NCBI GenBank assembly: GCA_030643245.1
Contig: DAOWME010000014.1
Span: forward strand, 1 to 25,866
DNA: 25,866 nucleotides
Source: Deltaproteobacteria bacterium
GTDB lineage: Bacteria > Desulfobacterota > UBA8473
Reading direction: 5' to 3'
The notes below the pieces were generated by a model. That model ran no database searches and was not told the origin of the DNA. It saw nothing but the letters and a program-made list of their open reading frames with translations. Positions 6,768-15,121 of the stretch are shown here, piece by piece (position 1 is the first letter of the stretch; each line of letters starts with the position of its first letter). Both the position numbers and the translations under genes were made by a program.

Positions 6768-7595
6768 ATGGCAACGGTTAAAGATGTTAATGAAGCCTTT
6801 GTTGAGAAAGGATTGCACATAGAGCTTCCTTTTCCTCAGGACTGGCTGGTAAAAAAGATGGAGATCCTGGAGAAGAAGGACACTTCAGACAGCGTGGGGG
6901 TACTCCTCGCCTTGAAGTTGATAGACGACAAGGGCAAGGAGGTTTCCGAGCTCTATTATGGAAAGAGTTCGGTGAAGAGGGAACGGAAGGCCCGGGATAT
7001 TAATGTCCAGATACTCCCGAAGACAGACCTCCTTCCACTTCGGCCGAAATCGGACTTTGATAGTGACGATGAGGCAAAGAGGCATTCTAAGGGAGCCTTT
7101 ACGCATCTGCTCAAAGACAAGGGATACGAGATATGGGGAGACAACCTCTTACATGCCATAGAACCTTCAATACATTCCCTCTTGGAGTCCGGATCATTGG
7201 ACATATACGCTGAGAAGGACGGCAGGGGGTTTATCGCAGGGGTAGCATTGAGGTCCAACAAAGAGGATGCGTCTGAGAAGGTCCGTGAACTGGTGGAACT
7301 GAGAAAAAAGCACGGGAATCTATATGACTACGGTTTAGTTATACCGGCCTTCCAAGACACCCTCGGGGTGAAGTGGCGGGATCAGGACTTCTGGGTAATG
7401 GTGAATAACGAGTATCTATCGATCCATAGAATCGGCTTGTTTGCTGTAGACAATCTTGACCCAAACAGGATATATCCCTTTACCATATATCCCAAGGAGA
7501 GGGAGTTGTTCAGATATATGGTGAATGCCAGCAGGCAGTGGTCCGTGGTCCGTGGCAGATACTTACAGGAAAGGGCTGCAAGTGCCGGCAGGTAG
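6768..7595 (+). CDS. Hypothetical protein in the CODH/ACS maturation operon, 275 aa
   Basis: No family recognised. ATG 6768 is preferred over the in-frame ATG 6714: GGAG lies 8 bases before it, while 6714 has no Shine-Dalgarno site. There is no signal peptide or membrane segment, so it is probably cytoplasmic. The middle (near LDIYAEKDGRGFIAGVALRS) has a strand-turn-strand pattern like that of the 136-aa protein at 5621, perhaps a nuclease-like alpha/beta fold without its catalytic residues (speculative). It starts the operon that continues with the AAA+ ATPase (46-base gap), CooC and the AAA+/VWA protein. That suggests a role as substrate adaptor or specificity factor for metal-centre assembly (inference). 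Confidence 0.7.
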   Translation: MATVKDVNEAFVEKGLHIELPFPQDWLVKKMEILEKKDTSDSVGVLLALKLIDDKGKEVSELYYGKSSVKRERKARDINVQILPKTDLLPLRPKSDFDSDDEAKRHSKGAFTHLLKDKGYEIWGDNLLHAIEPSIHSLLESGSLDIYAEKDGRGFIAGVALRSNKEDASEKVRELVELRKKHGNLYDYGLVIPAFQDTLGVKWRDQDFWVMVNNEYLSIHRIGLFAVDNLDPNRIYPFTIYPKERELFRYMVNASRQWSVVRGRYLQERAASAGR

Positions 7596-7641
7596 AAGGC
7601 AAAGACCTGATGACTAGAATACTTCAAAGGAGGATGTTCGG

Positions 7642-8673
7642 ATGATAATAGAGGGCTTGAAAGAGATAATTCTGGGACACGTTGACGAAGGTAAGGATTC
7701 TTTGGACATCATATTTGGTCAGGAAGATGCCAAGGAGAAGATATTAGCCTCCATACTGGCTGACCATCACGTATTGATTGAAGGGCCTCCCGGTGTGGGC
7801 AAGACCACGTTGGCCAAACACCTTGCCGCCATACTTCCGCCTGTGAAGGCAGTAAAGGGTTGTCCATTCCACTGTGACCCGGATAAGCTTGTTTGTCCCC
7901 TGTGCATCTCCAAATCAAAGGAGGACAACATAGAGGCAGAAGAAGTGGAAGGCTCCATGAGGTTTGTCAGGATACAGGGGAGTCCTGATTTGACGGCTGA
8001 AGACCTTTTGGGCGACATAGACCCCACCAAGGCGTTCAAGTTTGGTCCCCACGACTACAGGGCGTTTACCCCGGGAAAGCTTCTCAAGGGCAATAGGGGT
8101 ATAGTCTTTTTCGATGAGTTGAACAGGGTGCCTGAGAAATTACAGAATGCCCTGCTTCAGGTACTGGAGGAGAGGATAGCCACAATAGGCCCATACGATG
8201 TGGACTATGCCTCCAACTTCATCATGCTGGCTACGATGAACCCCAGGGAGCACGCAGGCGTGGAGGAGTTGTCGGATGTTTTACTTGACAGGTTCGACAT
8301 TGTGAGGATGGGGTATCCCGAGACCCCTGAGAGGGAAAAACAGATACTTTTAAAGTATGGGCTTAAAACAGGGGGGATAGATGTGCCTGACGAGGTAGTG
8401 GATGCTATTGTCAGCCTGGTAAGGGCCACGAGAGAGGACCCTTGGGACAAGGAATTGGACCAGGGCGCCAGCGCCAGGGCCGGGCTTTCATTATACGAGA
8501 AGGTGCAGACCATAGCCCTGTTAAAAAAGCGAAATGAGGCCACCGTAGAAGATGTAAAAAATATGGCAGTATCGTCCATGGGCAGTCGAATAAAACCCTC
8601 CCCTGAGTCAAAGTTTTACGATGACCCGCTCGGTCTCGTCGAGGAGATATCAGTGGATGTTTTAGGGAGGTAA
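7642..8673 (+). CDS. MoxR/Mg-chelatase-I-like AAA+ ATPase
   Basis: 343 residues. Walker A GPPGVGKT at 48-55; Walker B VFFDELNR with D158-E159; sensor region LATMNPREH; arginine-finger region around LLDRFDIV. Between Walker A and B is a four-cysteine insert, C74-x3-C78-x6-C85-x2-C88, also found in the AAA+/VWA protein two genes downstream. Family members (ChlI/BchI, MoxR, CoxD, NorQ) form hexameric rings that work with VWA-domain partners to insert metals or remodel metalloenzymes. ATG 7642 is preceded by AAAGGAGG. cooC follows after 6 bases. Likely function: the active ATPase half of a chelatase-like complex serving CODH/ACS (inference from context). Confidence 0.85.
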   Translation: MIIEGLKEIILGHVDEGKDSLDIIFGQEDAKEKILASILADHHVLIEGPPGVGKTTLAKHLAAILPPVKAVKGCPFHCDPDKLVCPLCISKSKEDNIEAEEVEGSMRFVRIQGSPDLTAEDLLGDIDPTKAFKFGPHDYRAFTPGKLLKGNRGIVFFDELNRVPEKLQNALLQVLEERIATIGPYDVDYASNFIMLATMNPREHAGVEELSDVLLDRFDIVRMGYPETPEREKQILLKYGLKTGGIDVPDEVVDAIVSLVRATREDPWDKELDQGASARAGLSLYEKVQTIALLKKRNEATVEDVKNMAVSSMGSRIKPSPESKFYDDPLGLVEEISVDVLGR

Positions 8674-8679
8674 GGAGAT

Positions 8680-9483
8680 ATGATAGCCAAGGGACTGATT
8701 ATTGCCGTCTCTGGCAAAGGGGGGACCGGAAAGACGATGCTGTCAGCCCTTTTAGTCAGGTACTTTTCCCGGTTCGGAAGTGTCTTTGCCATCGATGCTG
8801 ATCCGGACTCCAACTTCCCCGAAGTCTTGGGGGTAGAGATCAAGAAGGATGTGGGCGCTGCCAGAGAGGAGATAATGGATATCCGTTCTGACAGGATATC
8901 CTCTTCCCTGAGTAAGAAAGAGATATTTGAGTCGGAACTGCTCCAGATAGTGGAAGAGTATCCTGCCTTTGACCTCTTGGTCATGGGTAGATCAGAGGGG
9001 CCAGGGTGCTATTGTACCATAAACCACATATTAAGAGAGGTGATAGACACGAAGTCCAAAAATTACGACACTGTGGTAATAGACTGTGAGGCGGGCCTGG
9101 AGCACCTGAGCAGGAGGACAACCCGAGACGCGGATGAGATGATCGTGGTAACCGATGCAACAAAGAAGGGTATTATGGCAGCCAAGAGAGTTAAGGAGAT
9201 ATCCCAGGAGTTGAATATAGACTTCGACAGGATAGCCGTAATAGCCAACAAGGTAACGCCCGAGACAAGGCCCTTAATGGAAAAAATGGGAAAGGAAAAC
9301 GGGTTAGAGATAATAGGTTACGTACCTTTTGACCCGCTCATCTCGGAGTTTGATGTTGTGGGGAGGTCCCTTTTGGAGCTGCCGGAGGATTCTCCCTGTC
9401 TCGTAGCAGCCTACGAAATATTCGACAGGATAAGGGAAGAGGCGGACGAGAAATATGAAAGAAGGAGGGGAACCAAGTGCTGA
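8680..9483 (+). CDS. cooC: CooC-type nickel-insertion ATPase for CODH/ACS maturation
   Basis: 267 residues, MinD/SIMIBI class. Deviant Walker A SGKGGTGKT at about 11-19 and the dimer-interface metal-binding C-x-C motif at residues 110 and 112 (GPGCYCTINH), the hallmark of CooC/AcsF. These ATP-dependent dimers deliver Ni to the C-cluster of CODH or the A-cluster of ACS (family knowledge). The middle (VVIDCEAGLEHLSRRT) is the Walker B/switch II region. AGGAG lies upstream of the ATG. The stop TGA overlaps the start of the next gene by 7 bases, so the two are translationally coupled. Being flanked by two chelatase-like AAA+ genes suggests they act together. Confidence 0.92.
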   Translation: MIAKGLIIAVSGKGGTGKTMLSALLVRYFSRFGSVFAIDADPDSNFPEVLGVEIKKDVGAAREEIMDIRSDRISSSLSKKEIFESELLQIVEEYPAFDLLVMGRSEGPGCYCTINHILREVIDTKSKNYDTVVIDCEAGLEHLSRRTTRDADEMIVVTDATKKGIMAAKRVKEISQELNIDFDRIAVIANKVTPETRPLMEKMGKENGLEIIGYVPFDPLISEFDVVGRSLLELPEDSPCLVAAYEIFDRIREEADEKYERRRGTKC

Positions 9484-11669
9484 GGAGGGAAATCAGAGAA
9501 CTAATAGAAGAACATCCCTTGCCGAAGATGAGGGAGATGCTGTTTGGGGGATTTTATCTCGACGAAGGAAGACAGGAAGAGATAATGTCCACGCTTCACA
9601 CTGGTCACCACCTTTTGATACTCGGTCCTCCGGGGTGCGGGAAGACCGTCTTGGCGGAGAAAATCGGCAAGATCCTGGAAGACATCGAGGTGGTGAAGGG
9701 ATGCCCTGTTAACTGCTCACCCCGTGAACCTAACTGTCCCTGGTGTCTGGGGAGGGACAATGGCTCCCGGTTAGAGACTGAGACACTATCAGGTCTTCAG
9801 CGGGTGAAGAGAATACAGGGGAGCCCGGAGCTTGTCCCCGAAGACCTGATAGGGGTATTAGACCCCGAGTCTGCGGCATTTGAATACGGAATTCATGATA
9901 TACGGTCATTCTCACCGGGCAAACTCCTCAGGGCCAATAGGGGGATACTCATACTCGACTTCATAGACAGGATGCCGGAAAGGGTATTGAACGTTCTGCT
10001 TTACGCCCTGGAGGGAGACACCTTAACCATAGGTAGTTACGAAGAGAAGATACCCCTTGACATCCTTATCCTTGCTACTGGTGGAGACCGTGTACTGAAG
10101 ACCCTCTCTCTGGATATGATAGACCACTTCGACATAGTCAAGCTCGACTACGTAGATGACATGGAAAAGGAGAGAGAGATAATCATCGACAGGGAGGGGT
10201 GGAAGGGTGAAGAATTTGACAAGGCCGTGGAGATTGTGAGGCGGACGAGAGAACACTCTGACCTACAGAGGGGGGTGAGCACCAGGGGGGGAATAAGATT
10301 CGCCGAACTCATACCCACCCATAAGAGGTTGAAGATAGAAAAATGTGACGAAATATTGAGGAAAGCCTCTGTAGTATCCCTCCCCCACAGGGTGGAAGTG
10401 GCGCCCCACGCGAATGCGGTTAGGACTTCTGGTGAGATAATAGAAGAGATAGTAGAGAGGGTCATCGGCGGGGAAGAGAAGAAAGAAGAGCTGATCACGC
10501 TCTCTAAAGAGGACATACTCAACCTGGTAGAAGAGATATCGAGAGAGGACAAGCTGAGAAAACCATTGAAACTCGGGTTCTTTGACTTGCTCCTCAAGAG
10601 GATGCAGCGCTTTCCCGAGACTAAGCTGGCGAAACTCCACAAAGAGATGGTAAACCAGATGGAAGACCTTTACGCGGAGCAGCATCTAAAGGACAGCCTT
10701 ACCCAGGAGGTACTGGAAGATGTAGAGGAGAGACGGAAATACCAGGAGAAACTCCTTGAAGACTATAAGAAGAGTCTGGAGAAACAGGCCCTGGAAGAGA
10801 CCTTGGCCCTTCTGGAGAGGAAGAGTATATTAGAACGGGACAAGACGGGTTGGAACCTCAGCAGGAAGGGTATAACATTCCTACTGGAAAAACTCTCTCC
10901 CAGGTTATGGGAAAACGTCAATGTGTCCGGAGAGGGAAAGCATAAGACAGGCAAGAAGCTCACCACCGGAGAGGGTAGAATAGTTGGGGTCAGGAAGTAC
11001 AGGTTTGGTGACAGATACAGAGACGTATCGTTAAAGGATACCATACGAGAGGTGATCAGGAACCGCAGGGAGACCGTTAGCAAAGAAGACATCATGGTTA
11101 CCAAGAAGGATATCAGGACCAAGATAGATATTATCCTGGTAATGGACCTCTCGGGTACCATGTCTCAGCTGGAGAAGCTCTGGTATGCCAAGGAAAGCGC
11201 CATCGCTCTATCCATGGCCAGCGCCAAGTACAAAGACAGACTGGGGGTAGTATCTTTCTCCAACCTGGCGGACGTAGTGGTAGAGGTCACGGATAGTCCT
11301 TACCGGGTGACCGAGAAGATACTCGACCTCGACCTTCACGAGAATGCGTTTACCAACGTGGGTTACGGGCTTTTGAAGGCCAGAGCGGTCTTTATGCGGC
11401 AGCGCAGAGGCGATGCCAACCAGCACATCATCCTCATTTCCGACGGAGATGCAACCGCTCCACATCCGTCTCCTGAGAAATATGCCATAAGGGAAGCCAT
11501 AAAGACTGCCAGGAAGGGGATTACTATCTCCTGCGTCTGTATCAACGAGGAATCGGCCAACCCTGAACTGATGAGGAAGATATCGAGGATCGGAAAGGGA
11601 AGGATATATATGATCGGCGAGGCAGAAGGCATTACCAGCGCCCTCATGGAAGAGAGAAGCAAGATGTAA
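9477..11669 (+). CDS. Fused AAA+/VWA protein, Mg-chelatase-D-like, with degenerate Walker B
   Basis: 730 residues. The N-terminal AAA+ domain has Walker A GPPGCGKT at 50-57 and a four-cysteine insert C76-x3-C80-x6-C87-x2-C90, spaced as in the ATPase at 7642. Its Walker B reads LILDFIDRM: D161 is followed by F162 instead of the catalytic Glu, so ATP hydrolysis is probably impaired. Residues about 330-500 are charged and likely coiled coil. The C-terminal VWA domain has MIDAS DLSGT (D557, S559, T561) and a later SDGD. This layout is that of chelatase D subunits. The start is GTG 9477, with AGGAGG about 8 bases upstream. It overlaps cooC and ends directly against the convergent lpxL stop. Proposed role: non-hydrolysing partner of the upstream ATPase in Ni insertion (inference). 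Confidence 0.85.
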   Translation: MLRREIRELIEEHPLPKMREMLFGGFYLDEGRQEEIMSTLHTGHHLLILGPPGCGKTVLAEKIGKILEDIEVVKGCPVNCSPREPNCPWCLGRDNGSRLETETLSGLQRVKRIQGSPELVPEDLIGVLDPESAAFEYGIHDIRSFSPGKLLRANRGILILDFIDRMPERVLNVLLYALEGDTLTIGSYEEKIPLDILILATGGDRVLKTLSLDMIDHFDIVKLDYVDDMEKEREIIIDREGWKGEEFDKAVEIVRRTREHSDLQRGVSTRGGIRFAELIPTHKRLKIEKCDEILRKASVVSLPHRVEVAPHANAVRTSGEIIEEIVERVIGGEEKKEELITLSKEDILNLVEEISREDKLRKPLKLGFFDLLLKRMQRFPETKLAKLHKEMVNQMEDLYAEQHLKDSLTQEVLEDVEERRKYQEKLLEDYKKSLEKQALEETLALLERKSILERDKTGWNLSRKGITFLLEKLSPRLWENVNVSGEGKHKTGKKLTTGEGRIVGVRKYRFGDRYRDVSLKDTIREVIRNRRETVSKEDIMVTKKDIRTKIDIILVMDLSGTMSQLEKLWYAKESAIALSMASAKYKDRLGVVSFSNLADVVVEVTDSPYRVTEKILDLDLHENAFTNVGYGLLKARAVFMRQRRGDANQHIILISDGDATAPHPSPEKYAIREAIKTARKGITISCVCINEESANPELMRKISRIGKGRIYMIGEAEGITSALMEERSKM

Positions 11670-12596
11670 CTACAGTGGCCTTGCCTTTCTCCACCTCCGG
11701 TGTATCCACCACCACTGATCAGGGTATTTCCGGATATATGATTCCGCAATCTTTGACAGTTTGGTCAGGTTTGTGAAGATATCCGTCTCCTTGTGGCCGG
11801 TCAACTCCAGGTTTACGGGGGGGTCTATTTGGATCCTGTGTCTGTTCCCGTCTTCCCGGACAATAAAAACCGGAAGAATAGAGGCGCCGGTCCTCATGGC
11901 CAGAACCACAGGACCTTTGAACGTGGGAACCATCCGTCCGAAGAAATCTACGTAGATACCACCCCGGCTTACATTCAAGTCCATCAGCACAAAGAGGACG
12001 CCGTTTTCCTTTAGAAACTTCAGTGATTGCCCTACGCAGACCCTGGAGGGTTTGTCCGGGATAATTATGACCCCTGCTCTATCTCCTACATCATCGAGGT
12101 ATCGGGTCATCCCTTCCAGGCGAGGGTACCTAAGAATGACGGAAGCGGGATAACCCTGACGGGCGAGTTCTATAGGAACAAAAGGGAAGTTTCCCATATG
12201 GACACTGAGTGCAACGACTCCCTTGCCGAGTTTCAATGCCTCATCAAGGTGTTCTCTCCCTTCAATGCGTATCATCTTATTAAAGTATCCATTCCGTAAC
12301 CTTGGATATGAAAGAAACTCTACCCCTCCCCTGGCTATGTTTCGGAGCATAGACGTATATATTTGTAGGATCTCCCCCTCATTCTTTTCATCTCCCAAAG
12401 CGAGTCTCAGATTGTCCAGAGTGATATGTCTTCGCCTTTTTAAAACGCGGAAAGCCAGTTGCGCGGTTCTTTCTCCAACTATGTAAAGGCACTTCAAGGG
12501 CAGTAGCCTCAAGATAAAGAGTAGTACCTTAAGCGGAATCGAGCCTATCCTACCATAAAATCGCCGTCTGAACTTTACCGCCTTCTTTTTTGCCAT
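11670..12596 (-). CDS. lpxL: Lipid A biosynthesis lauroyl/lysophospholipid acyltransferase (LpxL/HtrB family)
   Basis: 308 residues. The family transfers an acyl chain to lipid A precursors at the inner membrane; a membrane anchor is visible near the N-terminus (IPLKVLLFILRLLPL). The active-site region reads SVHMGNFPFVP: the His is present, but the residue normally Asp/Glu in the H-x4-(D/E) motif is Pro. The conserved LMDLNVSRGG and DFFGRMVPTFKGP segments are intact. The ATG at 12596 (GGGGAAAG just upstream) is preferred over ATG 12626, which lies inside a repeat C element. It is the last gene of the minus-strand cluster, and its stop abuts that of the AAA+/VWA gene with no gap. Confidence 0.85.
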   Translation of the reverse strand: MAKKKAVKFRRRFYGRIGSIPLKVLLFILRLLPLKCLYIVGERTAQLAFRVLKRRRHITLDNLRLALGDEKNEGEILQIYTSMLRNIARGGVEFLSYPRLRNGYFNKMIRIEGREHLDEALKLGKGVVALSVHMGNFPFVPIELARQGYPASVILRYPRLEGMTRYLDDVGDRAGVIIIPDKPSRVCVGQSLKFLKENGVLFVLMDLNVSRGGIYVDFFGRMVPTFKGPVVLAMRTGASILPVFIVREDGNRHRIQIDPPVNLELTGHKETDIFTNLTKLSKIAESYIRKYPDQWWWIHRRWRKARPL

Positions 12597-12614
12597 CTTT
12601 CCCCTGAACCTTTG

Positions 12615-12819
12615 GGCATCCTTCATAAAAGCTATAAAGTAGTTTACACTTTCGAATAAAAAAACGGTCTCGGCACAGATTCAACGGTGGTTAAATTTAG
12701 TAGCTTTAGACTGTTCTTTCTTTATGCTCACTTAGATGCGAGTTCTGCACGGGTTAAATTTTAACCACCGTTGAAGCAGCCATAATTTAAAAAGTGTAAA
12801 CCGATGTATGAAGGATGCC
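12615..12819. mobile_element. MITE family C, complete copy with 8-bp target duplication
   Basis: A 205-bp element beginning GGCATCCTTCATA and ending TATGAAGGATGCC. Further inverted pairs inside are GTTTACACTTT and AAAGTGTAAAC, and TTCAACGGTGGTTAAA with TTTAACCACCGTTGAA. It is flanked by the direct repeat AACCTTTG (12607-12614 and 12820-12827), a clean 8-bp target-site duplication. It encodes no protein. It sits between kdsD and lpxL, just upstream of the lpxL ribosome-binding site. An 8-bp duplication with GG-starting ends is seen in families such as IS1595, ISL3 and IS256; I cannot say which. Confidence 0.88.
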
Positions 12820-12836
12820 AACCTTTGAACCAGAAT

Positions 12837-13808
12837 TTAGAATCGAAATTTAAACTCTCCTCTTCCCAGGAGGTCGTGGAGATGAACTATACCCTTGATC
12901 TTCTTGTCCCAGTCGACGATTGCAAGAGAGGTAATCCGGTGTTTCTCCATCTCCTCCAGGGCCTGCCCCGCCAGTTTGGATCCGTCTATGGTCTTCGGAT
13001 TGCGGGACATGACCTCATTGACGGGTTTTTCAAGGATATTACCCTTATACCCCATCAGCCGACGGAGATCACCGTCAGTGATTATCCCTATTAACACATC
13101 CTCCCGGTCAAGTACCAGGGTGACGCCGAGGTTCTTATCACTCATCTCGTCGACGGCTTCCTTCATCGATTGTTCTCCGTACACGGCGGGGATACCTCCT
13201 CCTGTCATCATAACATCCTTTACTTTGACCATAAGCCGTTCACCGAGATTCCCCGCGGGGTGGATTCGACGGAAGTCCGCCTTTCGAAATGATTGTTTTT
13301 CGAGAAGCGCCACGGCCATGGCATCTCCCATGGCAAGGGTGGCAGTAGTACTTGCGGTTGGGACCAGGCCCATAGGACATGCCTCTCTTTCGACCCCTAT
13401 GTCTACGACTACATCACTATTCCTTGCCAGTGTGGATCCTGTGTTACCAGTAAAGGCGATAAGACCGGCCCCCATCTCTTTTACGATAGGGATTATGGAA
13501 TTGACTTCCTCGGTCTCTCCGCTGTTGGATATGGCAAGGACCACGTCGTCCTTCATAACCAGGCCCAGGTCACCATGCATCCCTTCCACTGGGTGGAGGA
13601 ATATGGCCGGTGTTCCGGTACTGGTAAGAGTGGCTGCGATCTTCCTCCCTATGATACCTGATTTGCCAACACCGATTATCACGACCCTCCCTTTGCCGGC
13701 GTAAATAATGTCCACAGCCTTTACAAAGTTCTTGTCTATGCGGTCCACTAGATTTTGTATGGCTTCGGCCTCTATTCGGAGGACCTCTTTGGCCTGTTTA
13801 ATAACCAT
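12837..13808 (-). CDS. kdsD: D-arabinose 5-phosphate isomerase (KdsD/KpsF/GutQ family)
   Basis: 323 residues, the usual length. It converts ribulose 5-phosphate to arabinose 5-phosphate, the first step of Kdo synthesis. The N-terminal SIS domain (about 35-180) contains GVGKSGIIGRKIA, the VEGMHGDLG active-site segment and ISNSGETEE. Two CBS domains follow (about 205-320). It is the downstream neighbour of waaA (14-base gap) in a Kdo/lipid A cluster. ATG 13808 has only a weak Shine-Dalgarno site. After its stop, 17 bases separate it from repeat C. Confidence 0.93.
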   Translation of the reverse strand: MVIKQAKEVLRIEAEAIQNLVDRIDKNFVKAVDIIYAGKGRVVIIGVGKSGIIGRKIAATLTSTGTPAIFLHPVEGMHGDLGLVMKDDVVLAISNSGETEEVNSIIPIVKEMGAGLIAFTGNTGSTLARNSDVVVDIGVEREACPMGLVPTASTTATLAMGDAMAVALLEKQSFRKADFRRIHPAGNLGERLMVKVKDVMMTGGGIPAVYGEQSMKEAVDEMSDKNLGVTLVLDREDVLIGIITDGDLRRLMGYKGNILEKPVNEVMSRNPKTIDGSKLAGQALEEMEKHRITSLAIVDWDKKIKGIVHLHDLLGRGEFKFRF

Positions 13809-13822
13809 TTTGCGCCTATCCC

Positions 13823-15121
13823 CTATATCTTTCCTTCTAATAATCTCTGCACAAGTATTGCGCTACGCTTTGCAGATCCTCGGTTCGCCATGACGACCCT
13901 CCTCCCCGCCTCACCCAGAGAGTGGAGCCTTTCCACATCTTCCAGCAGCTCAAGACCCACCTCTACGAGATCATCCGCTCCATTTATCTCTATGCCGGCG
14001 CCCACGGTTTCCAGGAGTTGTTTGGCATCCAGGAAATTCTCCATGGAGGGACCGTAAAAGACCACCTTCCCCCAGGCAGCAGCCTCCAACACATTATGTC
14101 CACCTAACGTGACAAGGCTTGCTCCGCAAAAGACAATGGTTCCCACACTGTAAACCTTGGATAGATCCCCTATTGTGTTGAGGAGGATCACCTGTCTGTT
14201 CCGTACAACACCAGCATCGAGATCGGTCTTTAGGATGAACCCCAGGTTATTTTGGCAAAGGAGCTTCTCCACCTCTCCGGTTCTCTCGATATGACGTGGA
14301 GCTATAACCATCAGCATATCCGGGTAAACCTTGACGAATTTAAGGTAGGCCTCGATTATTATCTCGTCTTCGCCTTTCCTGGTGCTCCCGGCCACAAAGA
14401 CCTTATCGTCCCCGGAGATATTCAATGTCTTCCTTATATCTTCTTCAAAGTCCGGATGAACATGATCTGCCAGTCCATCGTACTTTGAGTTCCCGTTGAC
14501 AAATACCCTTTCTTGAGAAGCCCCCATGGAGACAATCCTGTGGGCGTCATCCTTCCCGATCATGCTCATAACATCCAAGTTTTGGAGTACCTGCTTCATA
14601 AAAGGCCGCACCTTCATGTAACCACCGAAAGACCCTATAGATATTCGACCATTAACCATTATGGTCTTAACCCCTAGTTTCCTGGCTTTTCGCAGGAAGT
14701 TCGGCCAGATTTCCGTCTCTGATACAATAAAGATGTCTGGGATCACAACCCGCAATGCCCTTCCGACAACCCACCAAAAGTCCAGTGGAAAGTACATATA
14801 GGAAGAGACATCCTTCAACACCTGTTTTGCAAAATCATGACCGGTCTTGGTAGTATTGGAGACTATTATGCACGATGAAGGATATATCTTCTTGATCTCG
14901 GTAATTATAGGACTTATTACCGAGACCTCGCCCACAGAGCAGGCGTGGATCCATAATCTGGGCCTTAAAGAAGCATCGTTCAAGACCCGCCATGAAACAA
15001 AGCCAAACCGCTGCCCCAGACTCTCCTTATATCTGCCTGTGATTAGTATAAAAACGAGGAGGACCGGAAGTGCAAGGATCGTGGCCAACGATAGCAGGAT
15101 ATTATATAGGAAGTACACCAC
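13823..15121 (-). CDS. waaA: 3-deoxy-D-manno-octulosonic acid (Kdo) transferase
   Basis: 432 residues, normal for WaaA/KdtA. It attaches Kdo to lipid IVA at the inner-membrane face. An N-terminal hydrophobic anchor (residues about 3-27) precedes a GT-B fold. The catalytic region HACSVGEVSV near 60 and the SETEIWPNF segment near 135 are present. The C-terminal domain contains GSTRKGEDE and the nucleotide-sugar segment around GGHNVLEAAAWGK. It starts with GTG after a G-rich Shine-Dalgarno and overlaps the end of kdsB by 20 bases, indicating translational coupling. Confidence 0.94.
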   Translation of the reverse strand: MVYFLYNILLSLATILALPVLLVFILITGRYKESLGQRFGFVSWRVLNDASLRPRLWIHACSVGEVSVISPIITEIKKIYPSSCIIVSNTTKTGHDFAKQVLKDVSSYMYFPLDFWWVVGRALRVVIPDIFIVSETEIWPNFLRKARKLGVKTIMVNGRISIGSFGGYMKVRPFMKQVLQNLDVMSMIGKDDAHRIVSMGASQERVFVNGNSKYDGLADHVHPDFEEDIRKTLNISGDDKVFVAGSTRKGEDEIIIEAYLKFVKVYPDMLMVIAPRHIERTGEVEKLLCQNNLGFILKTDLDAGVVRNRQVILLNTIGDLSKVYSVGTIVFCGASLVTLGGHNVLEAAAWGKVVFYGPSMENFLDAKQLLETVGAGIEINGADDLVEVGLELLEDVERLHSLGEAGRRVVMANRGSAKRSAILVQRLLEGKI

